A stretch of DNA of 64,000 nt from Staphylococcus delphini (GCF_900636325.1 NZ_LR134263.1:1860001-1924000); one strand, 5' to 3'. Positions 52,035-61,892 are shown, counted from the first letter of the stretch. Numbers and translations: made by a program. Notes: generated from the sequence alone by a model not told the origin.

Positions 52035-54188
52035 TTATTCTGTTTTTTGGGAATCTAACGTTACTTCAAGTTTCGTGTTTTTATCTATCGCTGACTGTGG
52101 TGGTTTTGATTGCGACTTCACAAAACCACTGCCTTTGACATCAATTTTGATATCTGTCAATGATTGGAAAGCCACAATATCATCTCTTGTCCATCCTGTC
52201 ATATCCGGCATTGTTAGATCGCCTTCAGTTAACAAGAGGACATTACTATTTGGCAATAATTGACCGTTTGATGACGGCGATTGACTCACAACTTTTTTAC
52301 CGTTACCGATGACAATTGGGTTGAGCTTTTTACCCTTAATCTCATCTTCAGCACGTTGGACGTTACGATTTTCAACATCTGGAACATTGCTGATCTTCGT
52401 TTTACTGTCATCTACTTCATTATCGCCGACATTTAAATATTGTAAAGTGTTTTTCATAATCGGATTAAATGCTTTGCTGACACCCATTTCGTATGCTTCT
52501 TGATCGTTCTTTTGCGCTAGGCTCATCCCTGCATAGACGACCACACGTGGATTTTTACTTGGCGCATGTCCCATAAAGCTTACAAAGTATGGGTTAGGTC
52601 CTTTCACGTAGCCGCCATTTTCAGGGTCAGCCACTTGTGCGGTACCTGTTTTACCCCCAATACGGTAACCGTCGACACGATAGTTTTTCGCATGGCTATC
52701 TTCACTGTTCACCACTTCATCCAATTGTTTGTTCACTTTCTTCGCTGTATCATTTTTAATCGGTTTGCCCGTAACTTCGCGCTGACCTTCATAATATGTG
52801 TTTTTAGTCACAGGATTCACAATGGATTGGACGAAGTATGGGCGTAACATTTCGCCTTGATTGAAAAATGCCGATTGCGCTTGCAACATTTGTGCCGGCG
52901 TGACAGTTGTCGATTGACCGAACGCAGATGTTTTTTGCATCAATTCATTTTCCCAGGCAATATTACCGGATTGTTCACCATCAAACAAACTTCCCGTTGA
53001 CTTGCCAAAGCCGAATTTTTCATACCAAGATTTCATTTTGTCTGCGCCGACAAGATCTTGAAGTCGCATCATCAAAGTGTTAGATGAATACGTAAAGCCG
53101 AGACTCATATCAATTTCGCCCCAACCTTTCTTATTCCAGTCATAAATACGTGACCCTTGAATATCTCTGTAACCCGATTGATATTTACGGTCTGGTTTAA
53201 ATTCGCCTTCTTGAATCGCAGCGGCTAAACCAAAACTTTTAAATGTCGAACCTGGTTCATACGTGTTTTGGTATAAATCGTTCGCCCATTTTTTACCAAA
53301 ATCTTCACCTGTATCTGGATTGAATGTTGGACGTTGACTATAAGCTAAAATTTCACCAGTTTTCGCATCCATGACTACGGCAAAGATGTCTTTTGGTTCA
53401 TAATGCTCAACCATTTTATCTAATGCTTCTTCCACAAAGACTTGAATGTTAGAATCAATCGTTAAATGCACATCATCGCCACGTTGCGGTGCGACTTCAT
53501 TTTTCGAATTCGGGATAATATAACCCCAAATATCTTTCGTAAAGGACGTGTGGCCGGCTTTACCTGTAAGATAACTATCGAAAATCTTTTCAACGCCCAA
53601 AGCCCCTTTTAACTTGCCGGTATCGGGATCTTTTTGCGCTATGCCAATCAAGTGTGAAGCAAACTTACCATTCGGGTAAAAACGCTTCACTTCTGGATAA
53701 AGTGTAATACCAGGTAAATTCGCTTTTTCAATTTTTTCTTTATCTTGATAAGTCAGATTTTGACCCGAGCGGCCGAACTCGACTTGGAAAGCCTTTTTCG
53801 TGTTGAGACGCTTCTCGATGTCCTTTTCAGGCATATCGATAATTTTAGCGAGAACTTTAGCTGTTTTTTTCTTATCCACAACATGACGCGGTTTGTCCGA
53901 ATCTTTACTTGCTTGTGGGTCAATGACTGCTGCCAAACGGAAACGGTCCACATCTTCTGCTAAAACTTTGCCGTTACGGTCATAAATCTTACCTCGTTCA
54001 GCATCTTCATCTAAATGAGATAAGTATTTTCCATTTGCTTTGGCGATCAAGTCTTCCCCTGACGAATGTCCTGTCAACATCACATAGCCATATCTTAAAA
54101 CCAAAAGAAAAAAGAGCAGCCCGAAAACACCCATCAGGAGGACTGCTCCTAGCTTATTTTTTTTAATTTTAATTTTTCGTTTCGCCAT
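52035..54188 (-). CDS. pbp1: Penicillin-binding protein 1, division transpeptidase with PASTA domains
   Basis: The 717-residue class B PBP has a short cytosolic basic tail, one transmembrane helix, a dimerisation domain and a transpeptidase domain with the nucleophile in GSTFKSF, then YSSN and KTGTAQ. Two PASTA domains follow at about 590-715 (NVPDVENRNVQRAE, MPDMTGWTRDDI). It is the septal transpeptidase of staphylococci. It overlaps ftsL by 20 bp. Confidence 0.96.
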   Translation of the reverse strand: MAKRKIKIKKNKLGAVLLMGVFGLLFFLLVLRYGYVMLTGHSSGEDLIAKANGKYLSHLDEDAERGKIYDRNGKVLAEDVDRFRLAAVIDPQASKDSDKPRHVVDKKKTAKVLAKIIDMPEKDIEKRLNTKKAFQVEFGRSGQNLTYQDKEKIEKANLPGITLYPEVKRFYPNGKFASHLIGIAQKDPDTGKLKGALGVEKIFDSYLTGKAGHTSFTKDIWGYIIPNSKNEVAPQRGDDVHLTIDSNIQVFVEEALDKMVEHYEPKDIFAVVMDAKTGEILAYSQRPTFNPDTGEDFGKKWANDLYQNTYEPGSTFKSFGLAAAIQEGEFKPDRKYQSGYRDIQGSRIYDWNKKGWGEIDMSLGFTYSSNTLMMRLQDLVGADKMKSWYEKFGFGKSTGSLFDGEQSGNIAWENELMQKTSAFGQSTTVTPAQMLQAQSAFFNQGEMLRPYFVQSIVNPVTKNTYYEGQREVTGKPIKNDTAKKVNKQLDEVVNSEDSHAKNYRVDGYRIGGKTGTAQVADPENGGYVKGPNPYFVSFMGHAPSKNPRVVVYAGMSLAQKNDQEAYEMGVSKAFNPIMKNTLQYLNVGDNEVDDSKTKISNVPDVENRNVQRAEDEIKGKKLNPIVIGNGKKVVSQSPSSNGQLLPNSNVLLLTEGDLTMPDMTGWTRDDIVAFQSLTDIKIDVKGSGFVKSQSKPPQSAIDKNTKLEVTLDSQKTE

Positions 54189-54555
54189 CTTTACGCACTA
54201 CCTTTACATTGTCGTTCTTCAAGCTCATCCCTTGATCTTCAGCCTTTTTATAAATGCGTTTGTACGATGAATTTTCCATTGTTTCAGACTTTAATGCGCT
54301 ATTTTGGCTTGTTTGCCTTTCGATTTTTTGATCTAAATCTGCAATTTTCCCTCTCGTATCATACGCATCCATTTTTAAAGATAGCATATAGATACTGATG
54401 ACAGCAATAATCGTAACTAGTGTTATGTATAACATCTTTTCAAACCGTGTTAATTTGACGACAACTTGCTTTTTGATGCTTTGCTTTTGCGTCGATTGTT
54501 TTCTCTGTGGTTCGACTTGCGGTTGATAGGTATCATATATTCTTTCTACAGCCAT
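54169..54555 (-). CDS. ftsL: Cell-division protein FtsL
   Basis: The 128-residue bitopic protein has a ~50-residue basic cytosolic part, one helix (MLYITLVTIIAVISIYMLSL) and a short extracellular coiled coil. It partners with DivIC and DivIB. Its position between rsmH and pbp1 is diagnostic. Confidence 0.93.
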   Translation of the reverse strand: MAVERIYDTYQPQVEPQRKQSTQKQSIKKQVVVKLTRFEKMLYITLVTIIAVISIYMLSLKMDAYDTRGKIADLDQKIERQTSQNSALKSETMENSSYKRIYKKAEDQGMSLKNDNVKVVRKDGETKN

Positions 54556-54573
54556 AGTCTCTTTTTCGCCCCT

Positions 54574-55509
54574 CTATTTTAATATTTCGGCTACTCGAAG
54601 TTTTGCACTTCTCGCACGATGATTATCTTCTAAGTCTGTCCCATCCGCTACGATTGGTTTTCGGTTCACACGTTTCAATTTAGGTGTGTACGCTTCTGGA
54701 AGTACGGGTAATCCTCTCGGGACATCTGGCCCTTTTTCATACTCTTGAAATATTTGCTTACATAAACGATCTTCTAATGAATGGAACGTGATGACAGAAA
54801 TACGTCCGTTCACTTTCACATGGTCAATCGCTTGTTCTAATGAATCTTCAAATGCAGCAAGTTCATCATTCACTGCAATACGAATCGCTTGAAATACGCG
54901 TTTCGCAGGATGGCCACCTTTACGTCGTGCCTTTGCTGGAATCCCTTCCTTAATACACGCTACTAAATCAAAAGTGGTTTCAATCGGTTGTTGCTGTCGT
55001 CTTGCTTCAATTTTTCGTGCGATTTGTTTCGAAAATTTTTCTTCTCCATATCGAAAAAAGATCTTCACGAGTGCTTCATAAGACCACGTATTGACAACTT
55101 CGTAAGCGGAAAGAGGTTGCGTTTGATCCATTCTCATGTCTAACTTGGCATTATGTTGGTAACTAAACCCTCGTTCTGGTACATCCAGTTGCGGGCTCGA
55201 AACACCCAAGTCATATAAAATGCCATCCACTTTGTCTATGTTTAATTCAGCTAATATATTGGCTAAATTTCTAAAGTTGTTATGTACAAAGGTGACTTTA
55301 TGTAAATCTTGTTGCAATTGTTCTTTAGCATGATTGATTGCCGTCATATCTTGATCAATCGCAATCAATCGACCTTCATCCGATAATTGATTCAGAAGAT
55401 ATTGCGAATGTCCCGCGCCACCTAACGTGCAATCAACATAGACGCCATCTTCTTTAATATTCAGTTGGTCTACAGTTTCTTTTAATAACACGCTAATGTG
55501 ATGAAACAC
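54574..55509 (-). CDS. rsmH: 16S rRNA m4C1402 methyltransferase
   Basis: The 311-residue methyltransferase shows the SAM-binding [24 protein letters not shown] and [10 protein letters not shown]. The start is a GTG at 55509, with GGAGGG six bases upstream. It modifies C1402 in the ribosomal P site. Confidence 0.96.
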   Translation of the reverse strand: MFHHISVLLKETVDQLNIKEDGVYVDCTLGGAGHSQYLLNQLSDEGRLIAIDQDMTAINHAKEQLQQDLHKVTFVHNNFRNLANILAELNIDKVDGILYDLGVSSPQLDVPERGFSYQHNAKLDMRMDQTQPLSAYEVVNTWSYEALVKIFFRYGEEKFSKQIARKIEARRQQQPIETTFDLVACIKEGIPAKARRKGGHPAKRVFQAIRIAVNDELAAFEDSLEQAIDHVKVNGRISVITFHSLEDRLCKQIFQEYEKGPDVPRGLPVLPEAYTPKLKRVNRKPIVADGTDLEDNHRARSAKLRVAEILK

Positions 55510-55526
55510 CGCGAACCCTCCATTTT

Positions 55527-55958
55527 TTAAAAATCAAAATCAATTAAGTCTTCTGCAATCTCTTCAAAGCTCTCTTCAGATTCATCATAGAAATCATTCC
55601 AAGTGTTGCGATCCCAAATCTCAATTCGATTTGATACACCAATCACCGTACATTCTTTGTCAAGATGTGCATACTCTCTTAATTTCGCTGGGATGTTAAT
55701 TCTCCCTTGTTTATCGATTTCCACTTCGATAGCACCTGAGAAGAACATGCGCACAAATTTACGTGCATCACGTTTAGTTAAAGGTAAGGATTTCATTTTC
55801 TCCTCAATCGTTTGCCATTCTTCAAGCGTGTAACCAAATAAACATTTATCAAGGCCTCTTGTGAGAATAAAACGTTCATTCAAGTCATAACGAAATTTTG
55901 ATGGTACTATCATACGGCCTTTAGCATCGAGTTTATTTTCGTATTCACCCATGAACAT
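55527..55958 (-). CDS. mraZ: Transcriptional regulator MraZ
   Basis: The 143-residue protein carries two SpoVT/AbrB-like halves with the repeated motifs DAKGRMIVP and DKQGRINIP. MraZ binds repeats upstream of itself and represses the dcw operon in other bacteria. It is the first dcw gene. Confidence 0.96.
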   Translation of the reverse strand: MFMGEYENKLDAKGRMIVPSKFRYDLNERFILTRGLDKCLFGYTLEEWQTIEEKMKSLPLTKRDARKFVRMFFSGAIEVEIDKQGRINIPAKLREYAHLDKECTVIGVSNRIEIWDRNTWNDFYDESEESFEEIAEDLIDFDF

Positions 55959-56052
55959 TTTATTTTCACCTCACCTTTATTCTAATTTACCACATCTCAC
56001 CACTATGCTCCACTAATTCTGTAAAAATCTCCAATATTTATCAAAATAGACA

Positions 56053-56090
56053 CAAAAAAAGAACCCTTCTCATGTTAAGAAGAGCTCTAG
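56053..56090 (-). terminator. bshC terminator
   Basis: AGAGCTCTTCT and AGAAGGGTTCT pair with two wobbles and are followed by seven T on the minus strand, just after the bshC stop. Confidence 0.7.
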
Positions 56091-56104
56091 AACCATTGAT
56101 ACTA

Positions 56105-57718
56105 TCACGTTTTAATGACATATTGTTCAAAAGTGTAACGAAGTGGAGGGAAAGTGGAGGACGTGTACATCCCCATCCCAAATTCATTCAATAACTGGAG
56201 CGGATTCCAGATACGTTCTTGCAATCCTCCCATTGGATGCAATGTTTGTGACAATAAATGGAAGTGTCGCATACTAATTTCATTTTCACGCTCAATATTT
56301 TTAAGATAACGTGACTGTAGATATTCATATTGATGGGTTTGAATTTGATGATTCTTTTTCAGTAACTTGCGCTGGTCTTCCGAATCATTCAACTGTGCTT
56401 GCAAACGCTCATAAAAGGCATGTTGCTGGTCGAGCATTTGTTGCATTTCCGCAAGTACCTCATCAGATGCTTGTGCACGTACAAAACGTTGGCGGGCTGT
56501 TTCCGTCCCATTCGCAATGATATCTGCCAAATCAAGATCGTAGGACGCTAACAATTTTTCAATTTTAGGTGTCACATATGTGAAACGTAAGCGTGGCAAT
56601 ACAATCGGCATTTCAATGTCCATTTCATGAAAGACTGTTTGCAACTCCGCCCAGTATTTAATTTCACTCGGTCCACCGATAAATGCGACAGTGTTAAACA
56701 ACCATTCTTCGGTAAGCGGACGCGTGACCACATTGTTAGAAAAATCTGCTGGTGTCGCTTCAATTTTTTCTAATAACGCTGATTGACTGAACGTGACATC
56801 CGATTTACTTAAACGATAGACACCATCTTCATACTTTAATAACTGACGTTGCCCCTCTTCATGCATAAATAAGTGGACATTCGTATCGGTTTGAATCATC
56901 GGTGTTAATCCAGCAGCGCCCGTATGATGTTGTTGCGTTCGAAAAGCGTTGTCAATCTGCTCATGATGTTGAATGATTTGTTTGAACAACGGCACTTCTA
57001 GCTTACGTAACGGTTCAAATTGGGCATCAATTAATAATAGGCCTGATTGACTAAAACATTCATGCACAATTTGTTTGAATAACGATGTCCAATTGTCTGC
57101 TTGATCGATAAAATGAGCAATTTGTTGATACAATGCTTTCGAATGCGGTGTTTCAGGTAATGCTGCAAAATAATCAGTCAATGCTTGTTTCAATGCCGGT
57201 TTATCAGGGGCATAACGTGACACATTGGATTCTGGTGGTGTCATCGTATGATATTTCACTTTTTTCAATGTCCCTGTTCGTTGTTGCATCACATACGTAT
57301 GATTGACTTCATCAAAGTCGTGGTCCTCACCTGCAATCCAAAAGACTGGAACGACCGGCGTCTCATATGTAGATTCCAATTCATTGGCCTTAACGATGAT
57401 GGAAATAATTTTATGGAAAGTATAAAGTGGGCCGGTAAATAACCCCGCTTGTTGACCTCCTACGACGACTTTTGCGCCATTTTCTAAAGCATCGAGTGCA
57501 CGTTGTTGGGCTTCAGAAAGGTTTAAATCCGCCATATACGCGCGCACAACTTTCGCCATTTCATGTTCTCGACCATTGTTAGGTTGTTGCATACGGCGTG
57601 CATAACTTTCCTCTTTTACCGGATCATAATCAAAAAATTGCAATATATTTTCATCTTGTTGTTTTAAACGGTTAATAAATTGATCCGACTCATTGACTGT
57701 AATATTTAAACAATCCAT
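56105..57718 (-). CDS. bshC: Bacillithiol synthesis cysteine-adding enzyme
   Basis: The 537-residue protein adds cysteine to glucosaminyl-malate, the last step of bacillithiol synthesis. It shows VVGGQQAGLFTGPLYTFHK, FWIAGEDHDFDEVNH and the C-terminal coiled-coil region. I chose ATG 57718, with AAGGAG eight bases upstream. Its position upstream of mraZ is standard in staphylococci. Confidence 0.95.
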   Translation of the reverse strand: MDCLNITVNESDQFINRLKQQDENILQFFDYDPVKEESYARRMQQPNNGREHEMAKVVRAYMADLNLSEAQQRALDALENGAKVVVGGQQAGLFTGPLYTFHKIISIIVKANELESTYETPVVPVFWIAGEDHDFDEVNHTYVMQQRTGTLKKVKYHTMTPPESNVSRYAPDKPALKQALTDYFAALPETPHSKALYQQIAHFIDQADNWTSLFKQIVHECFSQSGLLLIDAQFEPLRKLEVPLFKQIIQHHEQIDNAFRTQQHHTGAAGLTPMIQTDTNVHLFMHEEGQRQLLKYEDGVYRLSKSDVTFSQSALLEKIEATPADFSNNVVTRPLTEEWLFNTVAFIGGPSEIKYWAELQTVFHEMDIEMPIVLPRLRFTYVTPKIEKLLASYDLDLADIIANGTETARQRFVRAQASDEVLAEMQQMLDQQHAFYERLQAQLNDSEDQRKLLKKNHQIQTHQYEYLQSRYLKNIERENEISMRHFHLLSQTLHPMGGLQERIWNPLQLLNEFGMGMYTSSTFPPLRYTFEQYVIKT

Positions 57719-57749
57719 GCTCATTTCTCCTTAAACAGTATTCCATAAC

Positions 57750-57778
57750 AGTATAAAGGTTCCACTCTCACATGACAA
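57750..57778 (-). promoter_or_regulatory. bshC promoter
   Basis: TTGTCA (57773-57778) and TATACT (57750-57755) lie 17 bp apart on the minus strand, 32 bp before the bshC start. Confidence 0.75.
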
Positions 57779-57791
57779 TCTAACGGCTTGC

Positions 57792-57820
57792 TTCAAAATT
57801 TAAAATAAATAAGCTATAAT
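57792..57820 (+). promoter_or_regulatory. Promoter of the GNAT gene
   Basis: TTCAAA and TATAAT (57815-57820) lie 17 bp apart, 30 bp before the start at 57851. Confidence 0.6.
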
Positions 57821-57850
57821 TGAATTAATAAAGACAAGGGGGGTAATCAC

Positions 57851-58300
57851 ATGACAAAAGTTGAACACCTTGACATTAACTACAAAACAGAGGAACTTTT
57901 TGAAGACTTTCGTCAAAATTTTGGCAACAAAGATTTATATATGGTGAATGAACTGCACGGCGAGATGATTGATGCCAGTTCTGAATCACCATTTTACGGT
58001 ATTTATGTTGGGGAAAAAATTGGCGCACGTATGGCACTTTATCGAAAAGGTGAAGTAGAAGAAACATTTTTCCCGAACTTTGACGATTATCTCGTCGTTT
58101 GGAAACTTGAAGTACTTAAAAAATATCAAGGTAAAGGGTACGGTTCTGCATTAGTTGCATATGCAAAATCATTTGACCTTCCTATTAAAGCGATTGCGAG
58201 AAATGAATCTAAAAACTTCTTTATTAAAAATGGTTTTAAAGATTTAGAAGCCAAAAACGATGATGGTCACGATATCCTCGTTTGGGAACCGCAACAATAA
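57851..58300 (+). CDS. GNAT-family N-acetyltransferase
   Basis: The 149-residue protein carries the acetyl-CoA-binding pattern LEVLKKYQGKGYGSALVAYAK, with the Q/RxxGxG/A loop as YQGKGYG, and ends with NESKNFFIKNGFKDLE. Its substrate is unknown. It is divergent from bshC, a pairing I recall from other staphylococci. Confidence 0.88.
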   Translation: MTKVEHLDINYKTEELFEDFRQNFGNKDLYMVNELHGEMIDASSESPFYGIYVGEKIGARMALYRKGEVEETFFPNFDDYLVVWKLEVLKKYQGKGYGSALVAYAKSFDLPIKAIARNESKNFFIKNGFKDLEAKNDDGHDILVWEPQQ

Positions 58301-58379
58301 ATTTTAAAGTTGATAGTGGTGTACCATTCTTCTTGTTCGGAACACCTGTTAAAAACACACTTTAACTTTAAAACATTCC

Positions 58380-58416
58380 CGAATCACCTCAAAAAAGTTG
58401 GGGGTGATTCGATTTT
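58380..58416 (+). terminator. Terminator after the GNAT gene
   Basis: CGAATCACC and GGTGATTCG form a stem followed by ATTTTC. It lies 80 bp after the GNAT stop codon. Confidence 0.7.
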
Positions 58417-58499
58417 CAAAAAATGTTGATCTATTTTTTGGAAATCCAATCACCTTAAACTGACACCACAAGCATCACCATCATGGCCAATGCCTTCAG

Positions 58500-59186
58500 T
58501 TACATTAAAATCTCTTTTAACGCTGTTATATGCTCAATCGTATACGTCGGTTGAATAGCCGTCTTATTTTCAAGTTGTCGATGATTAAACCAACATGTAT
58601 CGATTCCTGCATTGATGCCACCTTGAATATCAGAAGTAAGTGAATCCCCTACAATTAAGAAATCCTTTTTATCATATTGATCAAACACTTCAAAGACCGC
58701 TTCAAAAAATCCAACATTCGGTTTTTGTGCCCCTACTTTATCAGAAATAAAAATGTGATCTATCACTGTATGTAAATCCGTTTGCGCAATACGTCGCTCT
58801 TGTGTATCCGTTACCCCGTTTGTCACAATCGCCAAAGCATACTGTGAATGCAGTGCTTCTAACATTGGCATCATACCAGCGAGCCATTTAATCGGTGCGC
58901 GTGCCAACCCATCACGAAAGACGATATCCGCTTCTTGACCATTCACTGTCATACCATACGTCTCAAAAGTTGCTATAAAACGATGCCGCAACACTTCCGC
59001 TTTCGTTATTTCTCCACGTTGAAATGCTTCCCAATGATTTTGATTAATCTCTTTAAAACGATGATAATCATGTAAATGTGATGGCACTTCATAATGACGC
59101 ATTAAATGCCCATATGCTTGCACTTCAGCATCATGAAAATCTACCAATGTGTCATCAAAATCGAATAAAATCACTTTATAACCCAT
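58500..59186 (-). CDS. HAD-superfamily phosphatase (YjjG/YfnB-like)
   Basis: The 228-residue protein starts MGYKVILFDFDDTLVDF, with the nucleophile in DFDDT. Motif II is IVTNG, motif III lies around GAQKPNVGFF, and motif IV is IVGDSLTSDIQGG. YjjG-type enzymes dephosphorylate nucleotides, including odd pyrimidine monophosphates. GGGAGG precedes the start at 59186; the longer frame to 59252 has no site. Confidence 0.9.
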   Translation of the reverse strand: MGYKVILFDFDDTLVDFHDAEVQAYGHLMRHYEVPSHLHDYHRFKEINQNHWEAFQRGEITKAEVLRHRFIATFETYGMTVNGQEADIVFRDGLARAPIKWLAGMMPMLEALHSQYALAIVTNGVTDTQERRIAQTDLHTVIDHIFISDKVGAQKPNVGFFEAVFEVFDQYDKKDFLIVGDSLTSDIQGGINAGIDTCWFNHRQLENKTAIQPTYTIEHITALKEILM

Positions 59187-59340
59187 ACTTTCACGCCTCC
59201 CGAATGTCAAAAGAATCTTCCTAAGCGTATCAAAATATGCATTAACTGTCATACGATTTCACTGATGGAAATAGAGTGGGTCGTTAAAACGATGACAGAG
59301 TGGAGCGGTTTGATCGCACACTTCGACATGTCATTCAACG

Positions 59341-59404
59341 TAAAAAAGAGATGATACATTCCAGCGCTAACGTTCACCCTACGCGCACGAAACATATCAT
59401 CTCT
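59341..59404 (-). terminator. Terminator downstream of the beta-PSM gene
   Basis: AGAGATGATA and TATCATCTCT form a stem with a long loop, followed by TTTTTT on the minus strand. The remaining 59187-59517 stretch shows no gene. Confidence 0.65.
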
Positions 59405-59517
59405 ATCAATAGCGAGTTCATCATCTTAACCGTATTCGCCTAAGACCTACTCGACATTTGAATTGATTTATTGTTAAGGAAAGTTGATGTTCAATTGTCA
59501 AAAGTAGAAACGATTAA

Positions 59518-59649
59518 TTAACCAAAGAAGCCGCTAATTACATTAATACCATTTGCCACGATTTCAGCAATGCTTGTACCTAATGTAACCCAATCATGGT
59601 TAATACCTGCCTCGATTGTGCTTTTAATTGCGTCGATTAATTCTGTCAT
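59518..59649 (-). CDS. Beta-class phenol-soluble modulin
   Basis: The 43-residue peptide begins MTELIDAIKSTIEAGINHDW and ends with IVANGINVISGFFG. It is leaderless and amphipathic and matches staphylococcal beta-PSMs in length and pattern (Staph_haemo family). Such peptides act in biofilm structuring and detergent-like spread and are exported by the Pmt ABC transporter. GGAGGGG lies seven bases before the ATG. Only one beta copy is present, whereas many staphylococci carry tandem copies. Confidence 0.92.
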   Translation of the reverse strand: MTELIDAIKSTIEAGINHDWVTLGTSIAEIVANGINVISGFFG

Positions 59650-59714
59650 AATAGAACCCCTCCATAAAGATAATTTGTATTACAAAGCATTGAACTGTTT
59701 GCTTTGTTGAACTA

Positions 59715-59746
59715 ACTATAACGCATTTTATAAATATTGCCGTCAA
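59715..59746 (-). promoter_or_regulatory. Probable AgrA-dependent promoter of the beta-PSM gene
   Basis: TTGACG (59741-59746) and TATAGT (59715-59720) are 20 bp apart, an overlong spacer like that of the agr P2 promoter, which needs AgrA. ACGGTT-type repeats lie just upstream. Confidence 0.5.
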
Positions 59747-59767
59747 TCTTTCTCAACTCATTAGTTA

Positions 59768-59823
59768 GCATTCCTAACCGTCTAAAACAACCGTCATTTT
59801 TAACAGTTAAGATGCCCAACTGT
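59768..59823 (-). promoter_or_regulatory. AgrA-box-like repeats upstream of the beta-PSM gene
   Basis: On the minus strand ACAGTTGGGCATC, ACGGTTGTT and ACGGTTAGGAATGC begin at 59823, 59794 and 59781. The known AgrA repeat is ACAGTTAAG / ACAGTTAGG. The first and last starts are 42 bp apart, twice the 21-bp period of agr sites. ACAGTTAAG also occurs on the plus strand at 59803-59811. Confidence 0.45.
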
Positions 59824-59944
59824 TTTCTAAAATATAATAATTACTTTTGTAAAACATCTATAAAGTTAAATCAAGATAACTTGTAAATTTAACTCATCAA
59901 AATATGTAGTTTCTTGATTATCATTGACATATTGGCAACGATTG

Positions 59945-59957
59945 AATGCCTAACTGT
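59945..59957 (-). promoter_or_regulatory. AgrA half-site between the two PSM genes
   Basis: ACAGTTAGGCATT on the minus strand matches the second repeat of the agr P3 site. On the plus strand nearby, CTTAAGC and GTTAGGCC at about 59983-60010 may form a second pair for the gene at 60081. The 59650-60080 gap holds no other feature. Confidence 0.4.
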
Positions 59958-60080
59958 AAAAAGAAAACTTCTTTATTTACACTTAAGCATTCAAATTAAC
60001 GAGTTAGGCCATATCCCCCTTTTAATACACTTTATCGTTTAAAATGAAGTTACAAAATAAACAAAGAGGAGGTCATCACT

Positions 60081-60152
60081 ATGATGTGGGCAGATATCAT
60101 TTTAGGCATTATTAAATTAATTAAAGGGTTAATCGATACATTCAAAAAATAA
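60081..60152 (+). CDS. Alpha-type phenol-soluble modulin, 23 residues
   Basis: The peptide is MMWADIILGIIKLIKGL followed by IDTFKK. It has the length, the alternating hydrophobic/lysine amphipathic pattern and the absence of a signal peptide seen in S. aureus PSM-alpha peptides and delta-toxins. It most resembles my memory of PSM-epsilon from S. pseudintermedius. Such peptides lyse leukocytes and erythrocytes. GAGGAGG lies ten bases before the ATG. Confidence 0.85.
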   Translation: MMWADIILGIIKLIKGLIDTFKK

Positions 60153-60158
60153 TCCGAC

Positions 60159-60193
60159 AAAGGCTGAGACATTGAATTGTCCGGCCTTTTTTT
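60159..60193 (+). terminator. Terminator after the alpha-PSM gene
   Basis: AAAGGCTG-GACA pairs with TGTCCGGCCTTT with one bulge, followed by a T-run. The rest of 60194-60483 shows nothing further. Confidence 0.75.
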
Positions 60194-60483
60194 GTTTAGT
60201 GAGAAAAATAGCACTTCGATTCCTCTTTACAACAAAACGGCTCAACATGTGCGACATTTCAAATACTACTCTGCGCATTGAATACCTCACCCCTCATACA
60301 ACCTCATCCGCTTACTATTTTCATTCGTAAACCTCTCACATGCGCATCCATTCAACGTTAATGCTTCATGCCGTCCCTTCCTTTAGAAAGTAATCTATAC
60401 ATTATCACTCCAAAATACACACAAAACCTGTCCACGATATGACGTTTCAAAGCCGATTTGATATACTTTTGAAAAATAGTGAT

Positions 60484-60511
60484 TTGTTTTTGGCACATAT
60501 CGTGATATTAT
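60484..60511 (+). promoter_or_regulatory. Promoter of the potassium transporter gene
   Basis: TTGTTT and TATTAT (60506-60511) lie 16 bp apart with a TGn extension. CATATCGTG at 60496-60504 is the inverse of CACGATATG at about 60434, a possible operator pair. Confidence 0.5.
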
Positions 60512-60539
60512 TACTTCAAAAAGAACCGAGGCGTTAAAG

Positions 60540-61844
60540 ATGTATAGTAAAAGACAACCTATCTTGTTTTATCTTATTTTATTTTTAAGCACTACTTTCA
60601 TTGGTAGTCTTCTTCTTTACTTACCTTGGACCGGTCAGAAGCCGATTTCTTTTATCGATGCCATGTATGTAGCGACGAGTGCATTTACAGTGACCGGCCT
60701 GACAACCGTGGATATTACAGAACAGTTTAACGTATTAGGTCACACTGTCATCATGTTGCTCATTCAAATTGGCGGTATGGGGATAGTCGCCGTGTCTTTA
60801 TTAGCACTGATGATTTCGCAAAAGAAAATCACTTTTCAAAACAATCAACTTTTCAAATTAGAACTTAACATCGACGAGACCATCAATGTCGTTGATTTCG
60901 CAAAATTTATTTTCATTTTTACCATTGTATTCGAAGCGCTAGGTGCCATGATACTCGCAACGGTATTCGTGCCTGAGTATGGATGGTCTAAAGGCATGTT
61001 CATTAGTGTCTTTACGTCTATTTCAGCACTGAATAATGCTGGATTTTCTTTATTCAGTGACAATTTAGTTTCTTATGCAAGTGATCCCGTAGTCAATTTG
61101 ATGATTGCTATATTAATTATTGTAGGTGGGATAGGCTATATCGTGTTATTCGACCTGATGACCACACGCCAGTTAAAGCGCCTTCACGTTCATACGAAGG
61201 TCACATTGTTTGTCACATTGATTTTAATTGTTGCAGGGACACTCGGCTTTTTAATATTAGAACATCATCACGCATTAAAAGGGATGTCATTTCCGCAACA
61301 AATATTAGTTTCATTTTTCCAATCTGTCAGTACACGTACGGCCGGTTTTAACACGATAGACTTTTCACATCTTGCACCTGGCACACTCATGTTGACCATG
61401 ATTTTAATGTTTATTGGTGCAGGACCGATTAGTGCAGCCGGCGGGATTAAAGTCACAACATTTACACTTGTACTATTATATGTGATTACCTCATTGAAAG
61501 GTCACCGCTATACGCAAGTCTTTCATCGTTCGATTGATCAAAAGCAAACACAAAAAGCAGTTGCGATTACATTAACAGCAATGATGTTCATCATCTTTAT
61601 TATATTTTGGTTTGCAGTGGCGCAACCGAACTTACAATTTGAGGCCATCGCTTTCGAAGTCATTTCCGCATTTGGGACAGTGGGCTTATCCACAGGCATT
61701 TCTGCCGAATACGATACTTTTGCCAAAGCACTTATTATTATCACGATGATTGCCGGTAAAATAGGTGTTCTCACATTGCTAGGTGTTTTACACAATCGCA
61801 CGAGAGAAACTTTCCATTACGCGAAAAGCCATTTATATTTATAA
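60540..61844 (+). CDS. Ktr/Trk-type potassium channel subunit (KtrB/KtrD family)
   Basis: The 434-residue protein has four M1-P-M2 repeats. The four selectivity-filter glycines lie in TVTGLT, ALNNAGFSL, STRTAGFNT and FGTVGLSTG, as in TrkH/KtrB. It moves potassium with a cytosolic KtrA/KtrC ring, which in staphylococci binds c-di-AMP. No ktrA-type gene is adjacent. Whether it is KtrB or KtrD cannot be told from sequence alone. Confidence 0.92.
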   Translation: MYSKRQPILFYLILFLSTTFIGSLLLYLPWTGQKPISFIDAMYVATSAFTVTGLTTVDITEQFNVLGHTVIMLLIQIGGMGIVAVSLLALMISQKKITFQNNQLFKLELNIDETINVVDFAKFIFIFTIVFEALGAMILATVFVPEYGWSKGMFISVFTSISALNNAGFSLFSDNLVSYASDPVVNLMIAILIIVGGIGYIVLFDLMTTRQLKRLHVHTKVTLFVTLILIVAGTLGFLILEHHHALKGMSFPQQILVSFFQSVSTRTAGFNTIDFSHLAPGTLMLTMILMFIGAGPISAAGGIKVTTFTLVLLYVITSLKGHRYTQVFHRSIDQKQTQKAVAITLTAMMFIIFIIFWFAVAQPNLQFEAIAFEVISAFGTVGLSTGISAEYDTFAKALIIITMIAGKIGVLTLLGVLHNRTRETFHYAKSHLYL

Positions 61845-61851
61845 AAATCAA

Positions 61852-61892
61852 AACACGCCATCACACCCGTTAAAATGTGATGACGTGTTTTT
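61852..61892 (+). terminator. Terminator after the ktr gene
   Basis: AAACACG-ATCACA pairs with TGTGATGACGTGTTT, followed by T residues. Confidence 0.75.
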
